Below, piece by piece: positions 24,506 through 34,770 of a stretch of 64,000 bases of DNA. The notes under the pieces are model-generated. The model was not told the DNA's origin. It was given only the letters and a program-made list of their open reading frames with translations, and ran no database searches. How positions within the stretch are numbered: position 1 is the stretch's first letter; every line of letters begins with the position of its first letter. Made by a program: the position numbers and the translations under genes. Source of the DNA: Dimargaris cristalligena (lineage: Eukaryota; Kickxellomycota; Dimargaritomycetes; Dimargaritales; Dimargaritaceae); the NCBI GenBank assembly GCA_027576995.1, contig JANBQC010000075.1, positions 1 to 64,000 on the forward strand, given 5' to 3'.

Positions 24506-25033
24506 CTAGGGGCCTTGCGCCTGCGTGGCCCGATGCGCCATGTGCAACGCAAACCGGTTGATATGATCCAACATGGGATTCATATTCAGAGGACTCGGGG
24601 TTGACTTCAATTTCTCGGCCAGGGAGGTCTTCAACCAAGCCTCTGTTTGGACAAAATGTAAAACGGCCTGATCCTTGACGTAGAAGCGACGCAGCGCGTC
24701 CCAATCCGGCGCAGACTTCTTAAGGCGGTCCAGTACGGTAGGCTTGGCTTTGGCCTGATTGCGGGACCCTTCAATCAGCTCTTCCTCCAATAAGTAGGCA
24801 AGCCACCGGAGGCACGCTAGAATTGGATCTCGGAGCAGGCGATCGGGTTCGGGTTTGGCCATCTCGGTCTCGGGTATAATTTGAACTTGACCTTGCTCGC
24901 CCACCATGTCGATAATCGTACGGTGGTCGGGGGAGCAAGTGAGATATAGTTCCGTGTAGCCTAATGTCTTTGCGGCTTTCAGCGTACCGGTCAGGAGGAG
25001 GACCAGTATGAAGGTAGGACTTGTGGCAGACAT
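24506..25033 (-). CDS. Small secreted protein, unknown function
   Basis: A single exon encodes 175 residues. It begins with a likely signal peptide (MSATSPTFILVLLLTGTLKA, cleavage probably near residue 20). The rest is helical and charged: SPDHRTIIDMVGEQG, IIPETEMAKPEPDRLLRD, CLRWLAYLLEEELIE, and a Lys-rich segment ending in HMAHRATQAQGP. Two cysteines remain in the mature part, so it is not a Cys-rich effector type. GC and codon use match confirmed genes nearby and differ from the surrounding gene-poor DNA, which supports it being coding. I do not recognise the family. Its position at the edge of the gene-poor region is typical of lineage-specific secreted proteins. Confidence 0.6.
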   Translation of the reverse strand: MSATSPTFILVLLLTGTLKAAKTLGYTELYLTCSPDHRTIIDMVGEQGQVQIIPETEMAKPEPDRLLRDPILACLRWLAYLLEEELIEGSRNQAKAKPTVLDRLKKSAPDWDALRRFYVKDQAVLHFVQTEAWLKTSLAEKLKSTPSPLNMNPMLDHINRFALHMAHRATQAQGP

Positions 25034-26933
25034 TTTCGGCGAGAAGCTAGTGGTAGGGGGGTGGGTGTTAAATGCGAGGCAACCGGTAAGAAATACTGAA
25101 AATGCTGTGATCAGATTAATTGGGACTCCTCCCGAAGGTCTGCGACGGTGCCGATTTTATAGGACAGCGATAAAAATGTTTGAATAAGAAGGGGGGTGGA
25201 CATTAGAGCGTATAAAATAGTTTGCGCTAACGAAGACTTTGGCTAGCCGGTGTGCATTAAAAGTGGCGAATGGGTGGGGGACACGAACAATCAACCACCC
25301 CGTTGGCATAATCCTGCCGAGGCGTGGAATCATAATGCCGGATCAATGGAATAAACAGCTCGGTGGCTACCCATTAACAGGTGGGCTATACTCCAACATC
25401 TGGGATACGAGGATACGGGGTGACTTGCAGTTGGGGAGGAGAAGGGGACCAATTGGCTGGCCATACAAAATGGACCGGTGGTCCAGGGGCTTCCAAATAC
25501 AAAGTAAACACTGGGGCCTCCGACAAAGAAGCCTAAGTTACGGAGGGAACTTGTATAAAGTATTGGCCGAATTCTTTTCCGTGGAAGGTTTGCGTTCCGT
25601 TTCCGAATCTTTTGGCTAACATTGGGTGAGTCTGGAGGGTTGGGTACGCGAGTTCACCACTGGTGAACAAGAGAGAGGGGTACCAACGTAAAGACGCCAG
25701 TTCCACCCACCAGCCCGCCATTTACTTTATCAATTGGGAGGTGTTGGACTAGACCTTCCAATGGTGCCAATACGGGGTATCCTACCCAAAGGACTATCAT
25801 GCCTTACTAGGGGGAGGTGATATTGTAACCAAGCGACATTCACCAGTCTCGTGGACCTAGGTCAGTTTGTATGGTTCGACTGATGAACTGGGAAGCGGCA
25901 GCATCGAATATCCGCCCGGCCAAAGGGACTAGTTACCTGTGGGTATGTATGGTGGTGGTATTTCTTAGGGGTATTCGAACACTTGGAATCCGCTGGTTAA
26001 CCCTGTCCGGAGTAGGATTTATTTTCGCAAGGGACTGATTACCAGAAGGGCTGCCCGAGCTTCCACCTATCACACCCACCCAGTAATCGAAATCCAAGGG
26101 TACATACCATTAATTGGTGACTTACTGAGCTATTTAGCGTCAGGGTTCAGAAGTGGAAGGGGACGGGACTATATCACGTGATGCTAAGCGCGGCGGTTGT
26201 CGATGCCAAGGAGGAATTGATGAGGGTGTAGTTTTCGCCCTGGTCATCATCGGCACCAATGCCTCCTTGGGTGTGTGAGATGAATGGGAAGTCCTATAGT
26301 CGAACTTTAGTTAGCACTATACTATATACCCTTTGCTGGCATAAAAAAATTGGCGATAGGCGGGTACTGAGAAAGCTAGGCTTGTATAAGTTAACTATTG
26401 GCACTACCAACGCTGAGATTCCCCCTCTTTTACTCCAACCATCCCTCACTAGGCGAATATCCGTCGGTCGTACCCACACCCCTTGGTAAGCCAGTTTACC
26501 CATCCATCCATCCATCCATCTATGTATCCGTCCAACGGCATGCTCATTAGTAGCCCCCAACTGGCTTTCGGTTTAAGCTTCCGACAAGTTGCGAACGTCG
26601 TTATCCCGCTCGTCCGGATGGGCCCCTCGTAGAATTGACCCTCCGGGGACAACACTCTATGTCGGGGGTGGTTGGGAGTTGGTCTGGGAGAATCCACCGT
26701 CTTTCCCAGATGAGCTCCCCCATGGCTGATTGAATCGCAGCCGCAGAAGTAGCTCTCCCCGCTTAGATGACTGGTCTAGGCGGCAGGTGAACCGTGCGGA
26801 TGGCGACACTCAATCCTGGCTATCCCAGTTGTTTTTACTAATCGGTTCGTTTTGTTGTCCTCCCCCCCTTTACCCATTCCCCGCCCGTTACATTCGCCCC
26901 GGATAGCCAACCCGCTACCACCTAACTATCAAT
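25034..26933. other. Intergenic region with a CATC microsatellite
   Basis: No gene was found. One frame at 25239-25619 lacks an ATG start and any motif. A (CATC)n tract lies at about 26501-26521. The last 70 bases before the RPS22 start are strongly pyrimidine-rich (CCTCCCCCCCTTTACCC), as is common upstream of ribosomal protein genes. Confidence 0.45.
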
Positions 26934-27326
26934 ATGGTCCGCGTTTCCGTCCTCAGCGATTGCCTCAAGAGCATCACCAACGCCGAACGCCGCGGCAAGC
27001 GCCAGGTTATGGTCCGCCCCAGCTCCAAGGTCATCATCAAGTTCCTGTCGGTGATGCAGAAGCACGGCTACATTGGTGAGTTCGAGGAAATCGATGACCA
27101 CCGTTCCGGCAAGCTTGTCATCCAGCTCAACGGTCGCCTCAACAAGTGCGGTGTTATCTCTCCCCGTTTCGCCATCCAGATTGACCAGCTGGAGAAGTGG
27201 ATCAACCAGCTTCTGCCTGCCCGTCACATTGGCTACATTGTGCTGACCACCTCTGCTGGTATCATGGACCACACTGAGGCCCGTCGCAAGCACGCTGGTG
27301 GCAAGATCCTCGGCTACTTCTACTAG
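26934..27326 (+). CDS. RPS22: 40S ribosomal protein uS8 (S15A/RPS22)
   Basis: A single exon encodes 130 residues, exactly the usual length for eukaryotic uS8. The sequence matches the family end to end: [20 protein letters not shown], then [71 protein letters not shown] and the terminal GGKILGYFY. It binds 18S rRNA in the platform/body of the small subunit. It has no intron and uses a C-ending, highly biased codon set, as expected for strong expression. The start follows a long pyrimidine-rich leader. Confidence 0.98.
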   Translation: MVRVSVLSDCLKSITNAERRGKRQVMVRPSSKVIIKFLSVMQKHGYIGEFEEIDDHRSGKLVIQLNGRLNKCGVISPRFAIQIDQLEKWINQLLPARHIGYIVLTTSAGIMDHTEARRKHAGGKILGYFY

Positions 27327-28323
27327 ACTCTCGGCCCGTTTGTCCAACCACTTATTCAATCTTGCAGTCGGGTTGCTGTTACTGTTTGACCAAAAAAAAT
27401 AAACTGTACCTCTTCTTCAATGGATAGTATGCCTACTGGAGTGGAGTAAAATGCAACAACACTGGTATAATTCTGAATGAAACTAGACTATGCGTGATCC
27501 TATATTAATGAATAATAGTGCAGTTCGAAATAGTAAAATTGGGGGGGATCCCCTTACTTGATTATTCGTTTGACTGGGGCAGCTTGCTCCCCGGTTTAGG
27601 CAATTAACCAATTTGAATGACTAAATAGACCTGTTGGGCGGGGGGGTGTCTTGCGGCGGGGGTGGTTTTATTGCAATGAATTAAATGTTTATGCGGAAGG
27701 AGAGATAGAGAGGGGGGCATCGCGGCTATCTATAATAAATGACCGCAAGCCAGCCTCTTTAATGTGGGATCATTGAGAATTATTGGTTATGATAACGTAC
27801 TCCATAGCGGCTGTGGCTATTACGAGGGGGGGGTATAGATAATAAAATAGCCTATACTGGGCCTCATGAGGTGCCCATGTTATGTACGTAGATTGGCCAA
27901 CGAGATGCAACAGTAACTACAATGGGCTGCGCCTGCCATTCATTTACAAGTGGCCTCGGCCAATTCCCTCAACGGGGTTAGCTTAATGCAAGGAGGGGGA
28001 GAGGAATGGGGCTGCCATTAGCCCCAAGCAATACCAATAATAACCAGCTCTTTTATTTTACTCGTTACATATTTTTTTAGTCTAGGCCTCTTTCGATTCG
28101 CCTACCACACCATTAGCAGCACCAGTTGTTCGAACCGTGCTTCACCATTCGCGGGGCGCGTTCCAGTGACTGTAAGTAGCGCCCTTTCCAGGGTCATCCG
28201 CCTTGGCTAATCCAACCTTCCTTTCCCAAAGATCCCTCCCTACTTCTTCTCCCCCGCCTATTCGCTTGGGGCGACGCAGTTTGTCTCGGTTTTCCGTAGG
28301 CCACCGCTAGTCTCAACTACACC
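27327..28323. other. Intergenic region; possible 5'-UTR intron of the next gene
   Basis: The region holds several G-rich runs (for example about 27541, 27640 and 27826) and no open frame with motifs. Near its end a GTAAGT donor (28172) and an AG (28298-28299) could form a 128-nt intron in the leader of the small gene starting at 28324. Confidence 0.35.
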
Positions 28324-28533
28324 ATGGGTCGCTTTACAATGAAACATCTTACGACGCCTATGGCGGCCTTTACCATGGCCATAGTGGTGACTCTCGTCAC
28401 TCGCCACGCCATTGGTATCGGCCAACGGGAACGGCAGCGTAAGATCGACATTATCAAGGGAACGGCAGCAAGTGGGGAGGCAGCCACATTCTCGAATAAT
28501 CACGAGAGCGGCAAGAATCCCCCCATTGTCTAG
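28324..28533 (+). CDS. Tiny one-TM protein, hypothetical
   Basis: A single-exon frame of 69 residues starts in a strong context (CTACACCATGG). It has a hydrophobic stretch (PMAAFTMAIVVTLVTRHAIG, about residues 12-31) followed by a basic patch GQRERQRKIDIIK and a short polar tail. That shape is usual for small mitochondrial or ER membrane proteins. A possible 5'-UTR intron precedes it. The family is not recognised and conservation cannot be tested here, so it may be a chance frame. Confidence 0.4.
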   Translation: MGRFTMKHLTTPMAAFTMAIVVTLVTRHAIGIGQRERQRKIDIIKGTAASGEAATFSNNHESGKNPPIV

Positions 28534-29503
28534 AAACGAGATAAAGCAGAGATGCGCCGTTTGTCTCCATCCGACGCAACCATTTCGTCAAGCCCATGTG
28601 GGAGCATCAACCCCTTGGGGGAAGACGGCCACCCCAAACCGATTGTTGGCCTGGATTTACGTGCTTGAAAATGGGGCGTTTAACATGATATCGTGAAACG
28701 CTATCCAACCGCCGTATTTAATCGGGCGAGAGCTCCATGTGAAGTAAATCCCCCCATCTTGTTTAACTTTTACATTGCCGTGTAGATTGATCTCCCTCCC
28801 CCCTTTGTTAAATAAATAGAGGATTTTGCGTTTCATTTAAATGAGCAGCAAGGGCAGGCATTAGCCTCCGATTTACTGAGGGCTGTGGCGGAGGGAAGGG
28901 AGAAGGGATGCACCCAATTGTGATGATGGGATGGCCGGCTGGGATTCATGGCACACTAGGGGGGGGGCTTCCTCCCTAATGGCATATTCTTCGACGTACG
29001 TTGCCGAATATAATTGAAATTCGAGAATGGTTAAGCCCCCATACGCACTAGTTTTATTGCATGGACTATATTACCGGGACTAGCTTAGGTCTATGTAGGA
29101 CAGAGTCTGGCACTGGCCGGTAGGAAAGGGGGGTCCGATCCACCAGCTCCCCTGTGGCCACATGGGCTATTATAGGTATGAGCCAGTGGTTGGGACTTGC
29201 CAATTCGCCTGTGGATATATGGGACTAGGAAAAGACCCGGACTCGGCCTGGGATCTTCATGTATTCCCATTGTTTTGGGTTATAGTGATATCGGCCGAGT
29301 AAGTGAGGGGGATATAGCTAGGGTCAAATGGAAACGGCATAGTTGTAATGGAAGTATATATATATAAAAAAAGAGGGGCCCTCAACTATCCCGCCATCAA
29401 CCGGAGGAGCAGAGGGCTGGGTCGAGCCGCACTAGTCACCGTGAGGGGGTTGCCGTGGTGAATATAGGAAGGGAACATCGTCCCTTGTTGGGGTAAATGG
29501 TGG

Positions 29504-29695
29504 GTGGATTGGGAGATACTGCAACCAAGGGCGACCGTCACCACTCAGAGGGAGGAGGTCGATCCTTTCCATAGTACTCCCCATCTGAGTGATGGAGACC
29601 TGTCGGACAACGGCATGAACTACCTATCCCCCCCACTGGAGGAGGACGTCCCTACCCCAACGGCACAAGAACAATACCTCTTCTCAGAGGACTAA
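29504..29695 (+). CDS. Possible C-terminal exon, acidic, unidentified
   Basis: The frame ends in an acidic, Ser/Pro-rich tail (HLSDGDLSDNGMNYLSPPLE ... AQEQYLFSED) that looks like the end of a regulatory protein. No convincing upstream exon or domain was found, and the apparent start may only be an internal Met. About 740 bases of unassigned sequence lie between this and the small gene at 28324. Weak prediction. Confidence 0.22.
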   Translation: MDWEILQPRATVTTQREEVDPFHSTPHLSDGDLSDNGMNYLSPPLEEDVPTPTAQEQYLFSED

Positions 29696-30951
29696 TAATA
29701 CCCCGCCCGGGTGACCGACTATAGCTCTTTGTCTTCTAAATAAATAATTATTACCTTCAATTACTTCGATCTTGTTTTTTACTTCCAACCTGCCCAATTC
29801 GGTACTCCCATTATTTCTTTATAGTTACACGGCCCTACTCGGCCTTTACGGTTACAATACCATAGGTCGCCAACCGCAAGCACTAAGGGCAATCTCTAGA
29901 CACGAGAGGGAGGGGGGTTGGTATTTCCAAACGTGACACACGAATTCCTCGTCCCTCTCTCAACCTCAACCACATTTAACATCATTAGATCCTAGGGTTG
30001 AAGGGTTCGTGTTACAGGGCTCGCCAATTTCCCACCCCGTGCTTGGTCTTAGTAAGCGGGGTCGCTGTAGATGTAGAGGGATTGTCGAATACGGTTAGGT
30101 CAGCTATATTCCCCATTACCAATGTAGGACATGGGCCCAAAGTGGTGAAAACTATGCAAAACCTTGTACAGTATTAAGCTGAACCTCTCCCATTTTCTCG
30201 GGTCGCCAGAGGGTTAGAGAGCGGGCTATTTTCGGGGGAATAGATGGGGGTGGGCGTGAGAGCCCCGCCACTTTTTCCCTTTTCCACGGGCTAAGCTTGC
30301 GAAATTGATGAGTTAGGGCGGGGTACGGCATGGCCCAGTCTTAGGCCAGATGGTACCCCATTGCAACACAGATTTCCATCGTGTCGCGCTGATCTACCCT
30401 GATGGATTTCGACCATGTGATTGGATGATAGCTCTTGCCTTCCCTATATCATTATACTGGGCGGACTATATACTCTAGCCTGTCTGCACCCACCGTTAGA
30501 GAGTAAGGGGGAGATGCATTATTGGGGGGAGGGAACGCCCATTAACCCAGGGCTGAGTCTCCTTCCTTCTTAGCCACACCCACCACTCTGCCCATACATA
30601 CTATTAGGTAGTTAAAATACGTTTGCTTTACTGAAGTTGGGGAATTCTAATAATGAGGGCCAAACAAAAGAGGCAGACACGGGGTAATTTACAGGGAAAT
30701 GAAGCAGGTTAAATAATAGATGGACCGTCCACAGATACTAAACATGGGGTGGGCTTAAAAAGGGAGAGTATTTTGGGCGGAGAATGATAACCAAAAGTAA
30801 TAAAAACAATCAATGGGGGGGGCGTGTGTGAGATAGCACATCGAGCGAACCGGCGTTGAAAGGCCGGAAAGGGGAGTGGGCGACAGACGGATCAAAGCAA
30901 TGCATAATTAGAGGGGGAGGCGCGGGTAACACGGTGGAGATGAGGGCAAAG

Positions 30952-31782
30952 CTAGGAAGAAGAGTCCTGCAGTTGCTTGCGGAGTTTTTTGTTTTCATCC
31001 AGTAGCTGGTCCACCTTGGCCACTAGCTTGGGCATAATTTCGTCGGCAGTCAATTTGTTGTGGAGAAGCATAGCAATGGCCTCCTCGGAGGAGGGGGCTT
31101 CGTACAGCGTTATCTTGGACCACAGTCGCTCGATTTGGAGGCCAATGTCGTGGAACCGTTCAGTGTCTTCGCGCTCCTTCTGGCGCTTCTTCTGACGGCA
31201 CCGGGCCGATGCCTCGGCGTTGCGGACACGGCGGGTGGCCTCCTTAGTCTGGGAAGAGGCCAGTGCGGCTTGGATAGAGTGTCCTGAAGAGTCGCCCAAG
31301 ACGGGGACCGAAGGGGCCGCGGCAGGGATGGAGGGGTGGGGCTCAATAGGGCTCCGGGACTCGCGCGTACGGGGGGAGGAGCGAGGGTAGGGGAAATAGG
31401 TACGACCAGGCGCACTGGCGTTGGAGGGTGAGGGCAGGGTAGGACGGGTGGGCTGGGGGCTGTAGGGAGAGTAGTGGGCGGAAGGGGGGGCTTCGGCGGG
31501 GGAGCCTGGGTTCTGGGGCTTTGAGTAGTGGTGGTGAGTATGGGAGGGGTGGGCCTGGGGAAGGGAATGGTAGTAGACGGGAGGAGAGGTGGTTGACAGG
31601 CGGGGGTTGGAAGGCGGCGGGGGGTGGTGATGGTCGGGCCAGGTGTGGTGAGTGCCAGAGGGAATAGGCAGCGAAAACTGGCGGGGGTCCATTTGAGGAG
31701 CGGCCGAGGACATGGGAGGGGGAGAGGACGAGGGGGCAACCACGGAAAATGGAGGAAGGTGGCTCTTGTGGAGATTGGACAT
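30952..31782 (-). CDS. bZIP transcription factor
   Basis: A single exon encodes 276 residues. Residues 1-165 are Pro/Ser/His-rich and disordered. The basic region is at about 180-204 (KEATRRVRNAEASARCRQKK) with the DNA-contacting signature N188-x7-R196. NxxASARCR is the form seen in the CYS3/MET-type and ATF4-like fungal bZIPs. The zipper is unusual. After L215-L220 it is interrupted by a YEAPSSEEA loop, and a second helical stretch with Leu spacing follows to the end (KLVAKVDQLLDENKKLRKQL). A role in sulphur or stress regulation is possible but is only inferred from the basic region. The 5' leader holds a (GATA)n tract. Confidence 0.9.
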   Translation of the reverse strand: MSNLHKSHLPPFSVVAPSSSPPPMSSAAPQMDPRQFSLPIPSGTHHTWPDHHHPPPPSNPRLSTTSPPVYYHSLPQAHPSHTHHHYSKPQNPGSPAEAPPSAHYSPYSPQPTRPTLPSPSNASAPGRTYFPYPRSSPRTRESRSPIEPHPSIPAAAPSVPVLGDSSGHSIQAALASSQTKEATRRVRNAEASARCRQKKRQKEREDTERFHDIGLQIERLWSKITLYEAPSSEEAIAMLLHNKLTADEIMPKLVAKVDQLLDENKKLRKQLQDSSS

Positions 31783-31816
31783 GGTTATAAGGAAACGGAA
31801 AGGGGTTTTTGTAATA

Positions 31817-31845
31817 TATCTATCTATCTATCTATCTATCTATCT
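31817..31845 (-). repeat. (TATC)n / (GATA)n microsatellite in the bZIP 5' leader
   Basis: Seven tandem TATC units on the plus strand read as GATA repeats on the coding strand. They lie about 35 bases upstream of the bZIP start codon, followed further upstream by GA-rich sequence (about 31946-31980). The tract will vary in length between isolates and lies where it could affect leader length or GATA-factor binding. Confidence 0.8.
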
Positions 31846-33881
31846 AAAATAGGGGGCAAGTTTAGTAGCAAAACGTGCGAAAGCAAGTCGATAGAAGGAG
31901 CCACCGAGATAAACTTGGGGAAAATCACAGTGGTAGGTGACAGAAAGAGATAGGGAGAGAGAGAGAGAGAAAGAAAGGGGAGTGAGGGAGAGGAAAGGTA
32001 TATAAGCACGAGGGAGTAGTGGTGTCGGGATGGCGGTGGATGGCGGAGCAGGCAGATGGGGGGAAATTGGGAGAGGGCGCGAGTGGGTTTAAATAGGAGT
32101 AAGGACCAGGATCGAACAGTATATGCGCATGTAGGGCTAAGTTACTCCCTCGTTCACTTGTGTGACCTACGTTCACATCCATAATGGGGCAGTACCCCGT
32201 TTTAACCCACGGCATAAACTCCCTCCCCCCTTTACCCTCTTTCGATTGCCCTCCCCCATTTGGTTTGTACAACCACCCCATCCTTACCACCCATCCTTTT
32301 TCCAACTTACTTACCCTCTTTTAGCACTACGTCCCCCCCAGTATGATGGTCCCACCACCCATCCTGTAGACCTTTGTCCTCCGAACCAACCATGGTTGTA
32401 GCTGTATTGACGGCGGACGACTCTGGCCCAACTCTAAAACCACACCTAATCTCGACCAGCTCTTGCCCGCCTGTCGTTGAATTAGTTGGGTGCACTGCAC
32501 ATGGGCCGATAAACTATAACCCTCCCGACAACACAACTTTCCCCAAATATGATGTGCTACGTTTACGCCAACCCACTGGAATCTGCATGCCCCAAAGCCG
32601 CATTCTACCTTTATAAGAATCGCATACCATCCCCGATGCTGGCAAAAGCCCCACCGATGCGCGTAGGTAGGGTTAACCTAGTTTTCCGTGGCACCCTCCT
32701 TTTCGGTAGCCCAGCCCAGTATGGCAATATCCCCCCCCTGTGTAGGATGGAGTCAGTCGCAGGCGGTGCTCACTCCCATGGCTCACTCGGGCCGGCAAGT
32801 CCACAGTGGGAATGTTGGAAGACAGGCCAAGGGTAGTTTTCTATACGTTTTGGAATCTATTATTACACGTCATGGCGCCCAATGACCTAACCTTCCGTAG
32901 AAATCCTCTACGCCTGCTTTTAATGCCAGGGCGTTGGCATTCGACGTGCTTTTAACCGCGGACTGTGTTGACCCTACATTACCCAACATAAAGCCCCTTC
33001 TATTCTACGCCATCTGGCCCCCGCTTGGGTGATTGATTGTAACACCCCCCCCTAGGCTAATTAGGCCGAACCATTATTTCCTGGTCTTCCTAATCCGCCT
33101 CTTCCAGTCTTTCCACTTGGCCCGGACTCGGCAGATCATCTGGTTTCGCTCACACCCGCCTACCGTCCGTCTGCCCGAATAATACTAATGATACGGATGC
33201 AATGGAGGAGGGGGTTGAAAAGACTTCTAAGTTTCCCATTTACCGGAAACTCACGCCATTCCGAAGCTGGCGGAACTTACCATCACAGCTGCTGACGCCA
33301 CGGCCGCTCAGAGCATCCCTGTTGTTTACAACATCCCATGCCAGAGAACGAATCTACACTCCATAGGACGGGGATAGCCGACCCATTTCTCACCAGTTTG
33401 TTTCACTGACTGTGCAGCCCATTATGGTCAATCCCCCTCCTCTCTTCCTACGGCACTGTTAGAAAGCCAGTCAATTTCGTCACCGTTCGTCGCCCCCAGC
33501 GGCTGCCTTAAAATGAATTGGCCTTCGCCTTCGCATCTACAAACCCCAGCTAAACCACCATCGCCGAGGGGGGTGGGTCTGGGAGAGATGTATTGTTGAT
33601 CCCTTTCCCACCGTATTGTAATTAGGGATCTTCCACTAACCGCCTCCTTCATTCCGCGTTTCTTCACATTTCCCGGTGGAACCACCCAAAGATATTGGTT
33701 AACTTGCCCTTTGAATTGGTTAGGTTCCTTGGCGATTCTCATTCAATTCAGCTGGCGTCCATTGTATCTATAATTAAATCAATTCACCTCACTAGAGAGT
33801 ATTTGTCTCACAAGCGAATCTGTGCTTAACCCTAACTCAGCACCACCATCGGTGTTTGATTGCGAAATACGTCGTGTGTAG

Positions 33882-33883
<2 letters not shown>
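31846..33883. other. Promoter region of the bZIP gene and unassigned sequence
   Basis: The first 250 bases are the GA-rich promoter and leader of the bZIP gene. From 32162 to 33780 several overlapping frames exist on both strands, but none carries a recognisable domain, and no consistent exon chain was found. Confidence 0.4.
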
Positions 33884-33916
<33 letters not shown>

Positions 33917-34098
33917 AATATAAATTTATATATGTAAGACAGCTAATACTAAAAGAAATACTTGACCAAAGTATCTTTGCTTGAGAACAACTACTTAGCC
34001 CTGCAGTTAGTTCCACACGGTGATAAGTCTCATGGAACACAGGCAAGCGCGCACCCACACGCACACCCACACACACACACACACACATATATATATGG
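33884..34098. repeat. TA and AC/AT dinucleotide microsatellites
   Basis: A (TA)n tract at about 33884-33911 and a (CA)n tract at about 34058-34087 running into (TA)n and (GATATA)n lie just downstream of the Ral-like gene. They are probably within or next to its 3' UTR. Confidence 0.85.
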
Positions 34099-34149
34099 AT
34101 ATAGATATAGATATAGATTGATAAAAAAGTAGGTAGATGTATTTATAGC

Positions 34150-34770
34150 TCACATTATCGAACATGATTTATCCTTTTTGCCGGCTCCGTGCTGCCCATT
34201 GCTGAGCGCCATGGCCTGCTTCTGCTTGTTGGAGAGGTTTTCCCGGAGCTTCCGCCGGCTAATAAGGCGGAGTAACTCTTTGTAAGCCGTTTCCACATTC
34301 TCTCCCGTCTTGGCGCTCGTTTCAACGTACATGGCATTCCAGCTTAGCGCCAGCTCCTGAGCCTCCTCAATCGACACTTGCCGGTAGTTGCGGGTCGCCA
34401 GGTCGTATTTGTTGCCCACCAGCACCATGGGTACATCGGCTATAGTATCCACCACTCGAAGAATTCGTTCCCGGAGCTCGTGCATGAACTGAAATGACTC
34501 GTACTCGCACAGAGAAAAGACCAGCATAAACCCGTCGCGCCCGCGGTAGAAGTTGTCCTGAATGGCTGAATATTCCTCCTGGCCGGCCGTATCCAGGATA
34601 TCCACAAGGCACGGTCCGTCGTCCAGTTGTACTTGTCTCGAGTATGAATCAGCTTTGGTCGGATCGTATTCCTGCACAAAGTCGCCCGAGATAAACTTGA
34701 CTGTGAGTGCCGATTTACCCACACCCCCCGTTCCAACCATCACTATCCGGTGCATGGGTAACTGGCTCAT
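34150..34770 (-). CDS. Ral-type Ras-superfamily small GTPase
   Basis: A single exon encodes 206 residues. All GTPase motifs are present: P-loop GTGGVGKS (13-20), switch I YDPTKADSY (35-43, with Thr38 for Mg), DTAGQE (60-65), NKYD (120-123) and TSAKT (151-155). The switch I residues Lys39-Ala40 are the Ral hallmark, where Ras and Rap have Ile/Glu-type residues (YDPTIEDSY), so I place it with Ral rather than Ras or Rsr1. The C-terminus ends KKDKSCSIM, a polybasic stretch plus CAAX box. Met at the last position predicts farnesylation, whereas animal Ral proteins end in Leu. It would act at the plasma membrane or in exocyst-linked traffic by analogy. Gln64 is intact, so normal GTP hydrolysis is expected. 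Confidence 0.93.
   Translation of the reverse strand: MSQLPMHRIVMVGTGGVGKSALTVKFISGDFVQEYDPTKADSYSRQVQLDDGPCLVDILDTAGQEEYSAIQDNFYRGRDGFMLVFSLCEYESFQFMHELRERILRVVDTIADVPMVLVGNKYDLATRNYRQVSIEEAQELALSWNAMYVETSAKTGENVETAYKELLRLISRRKLRENLSNKQKQAMALSNGQHGAGKKDKSCSIM

Noticed and set aside
25239..25619. 126-codon plus-strand frame
   Set aside because: It starts with a non-ATG codon, has no domain, and is Trp/Gly/Arg-rich like non-coding sequence.
31110..31739. 209-codon Pro-rich frame overlapping the bZIP gene
   Set aside because: It is the +1 frame of the Pro/Ser-rich bZIP coding region and lacks domains; the bZIP frame has the basic region and zipper.
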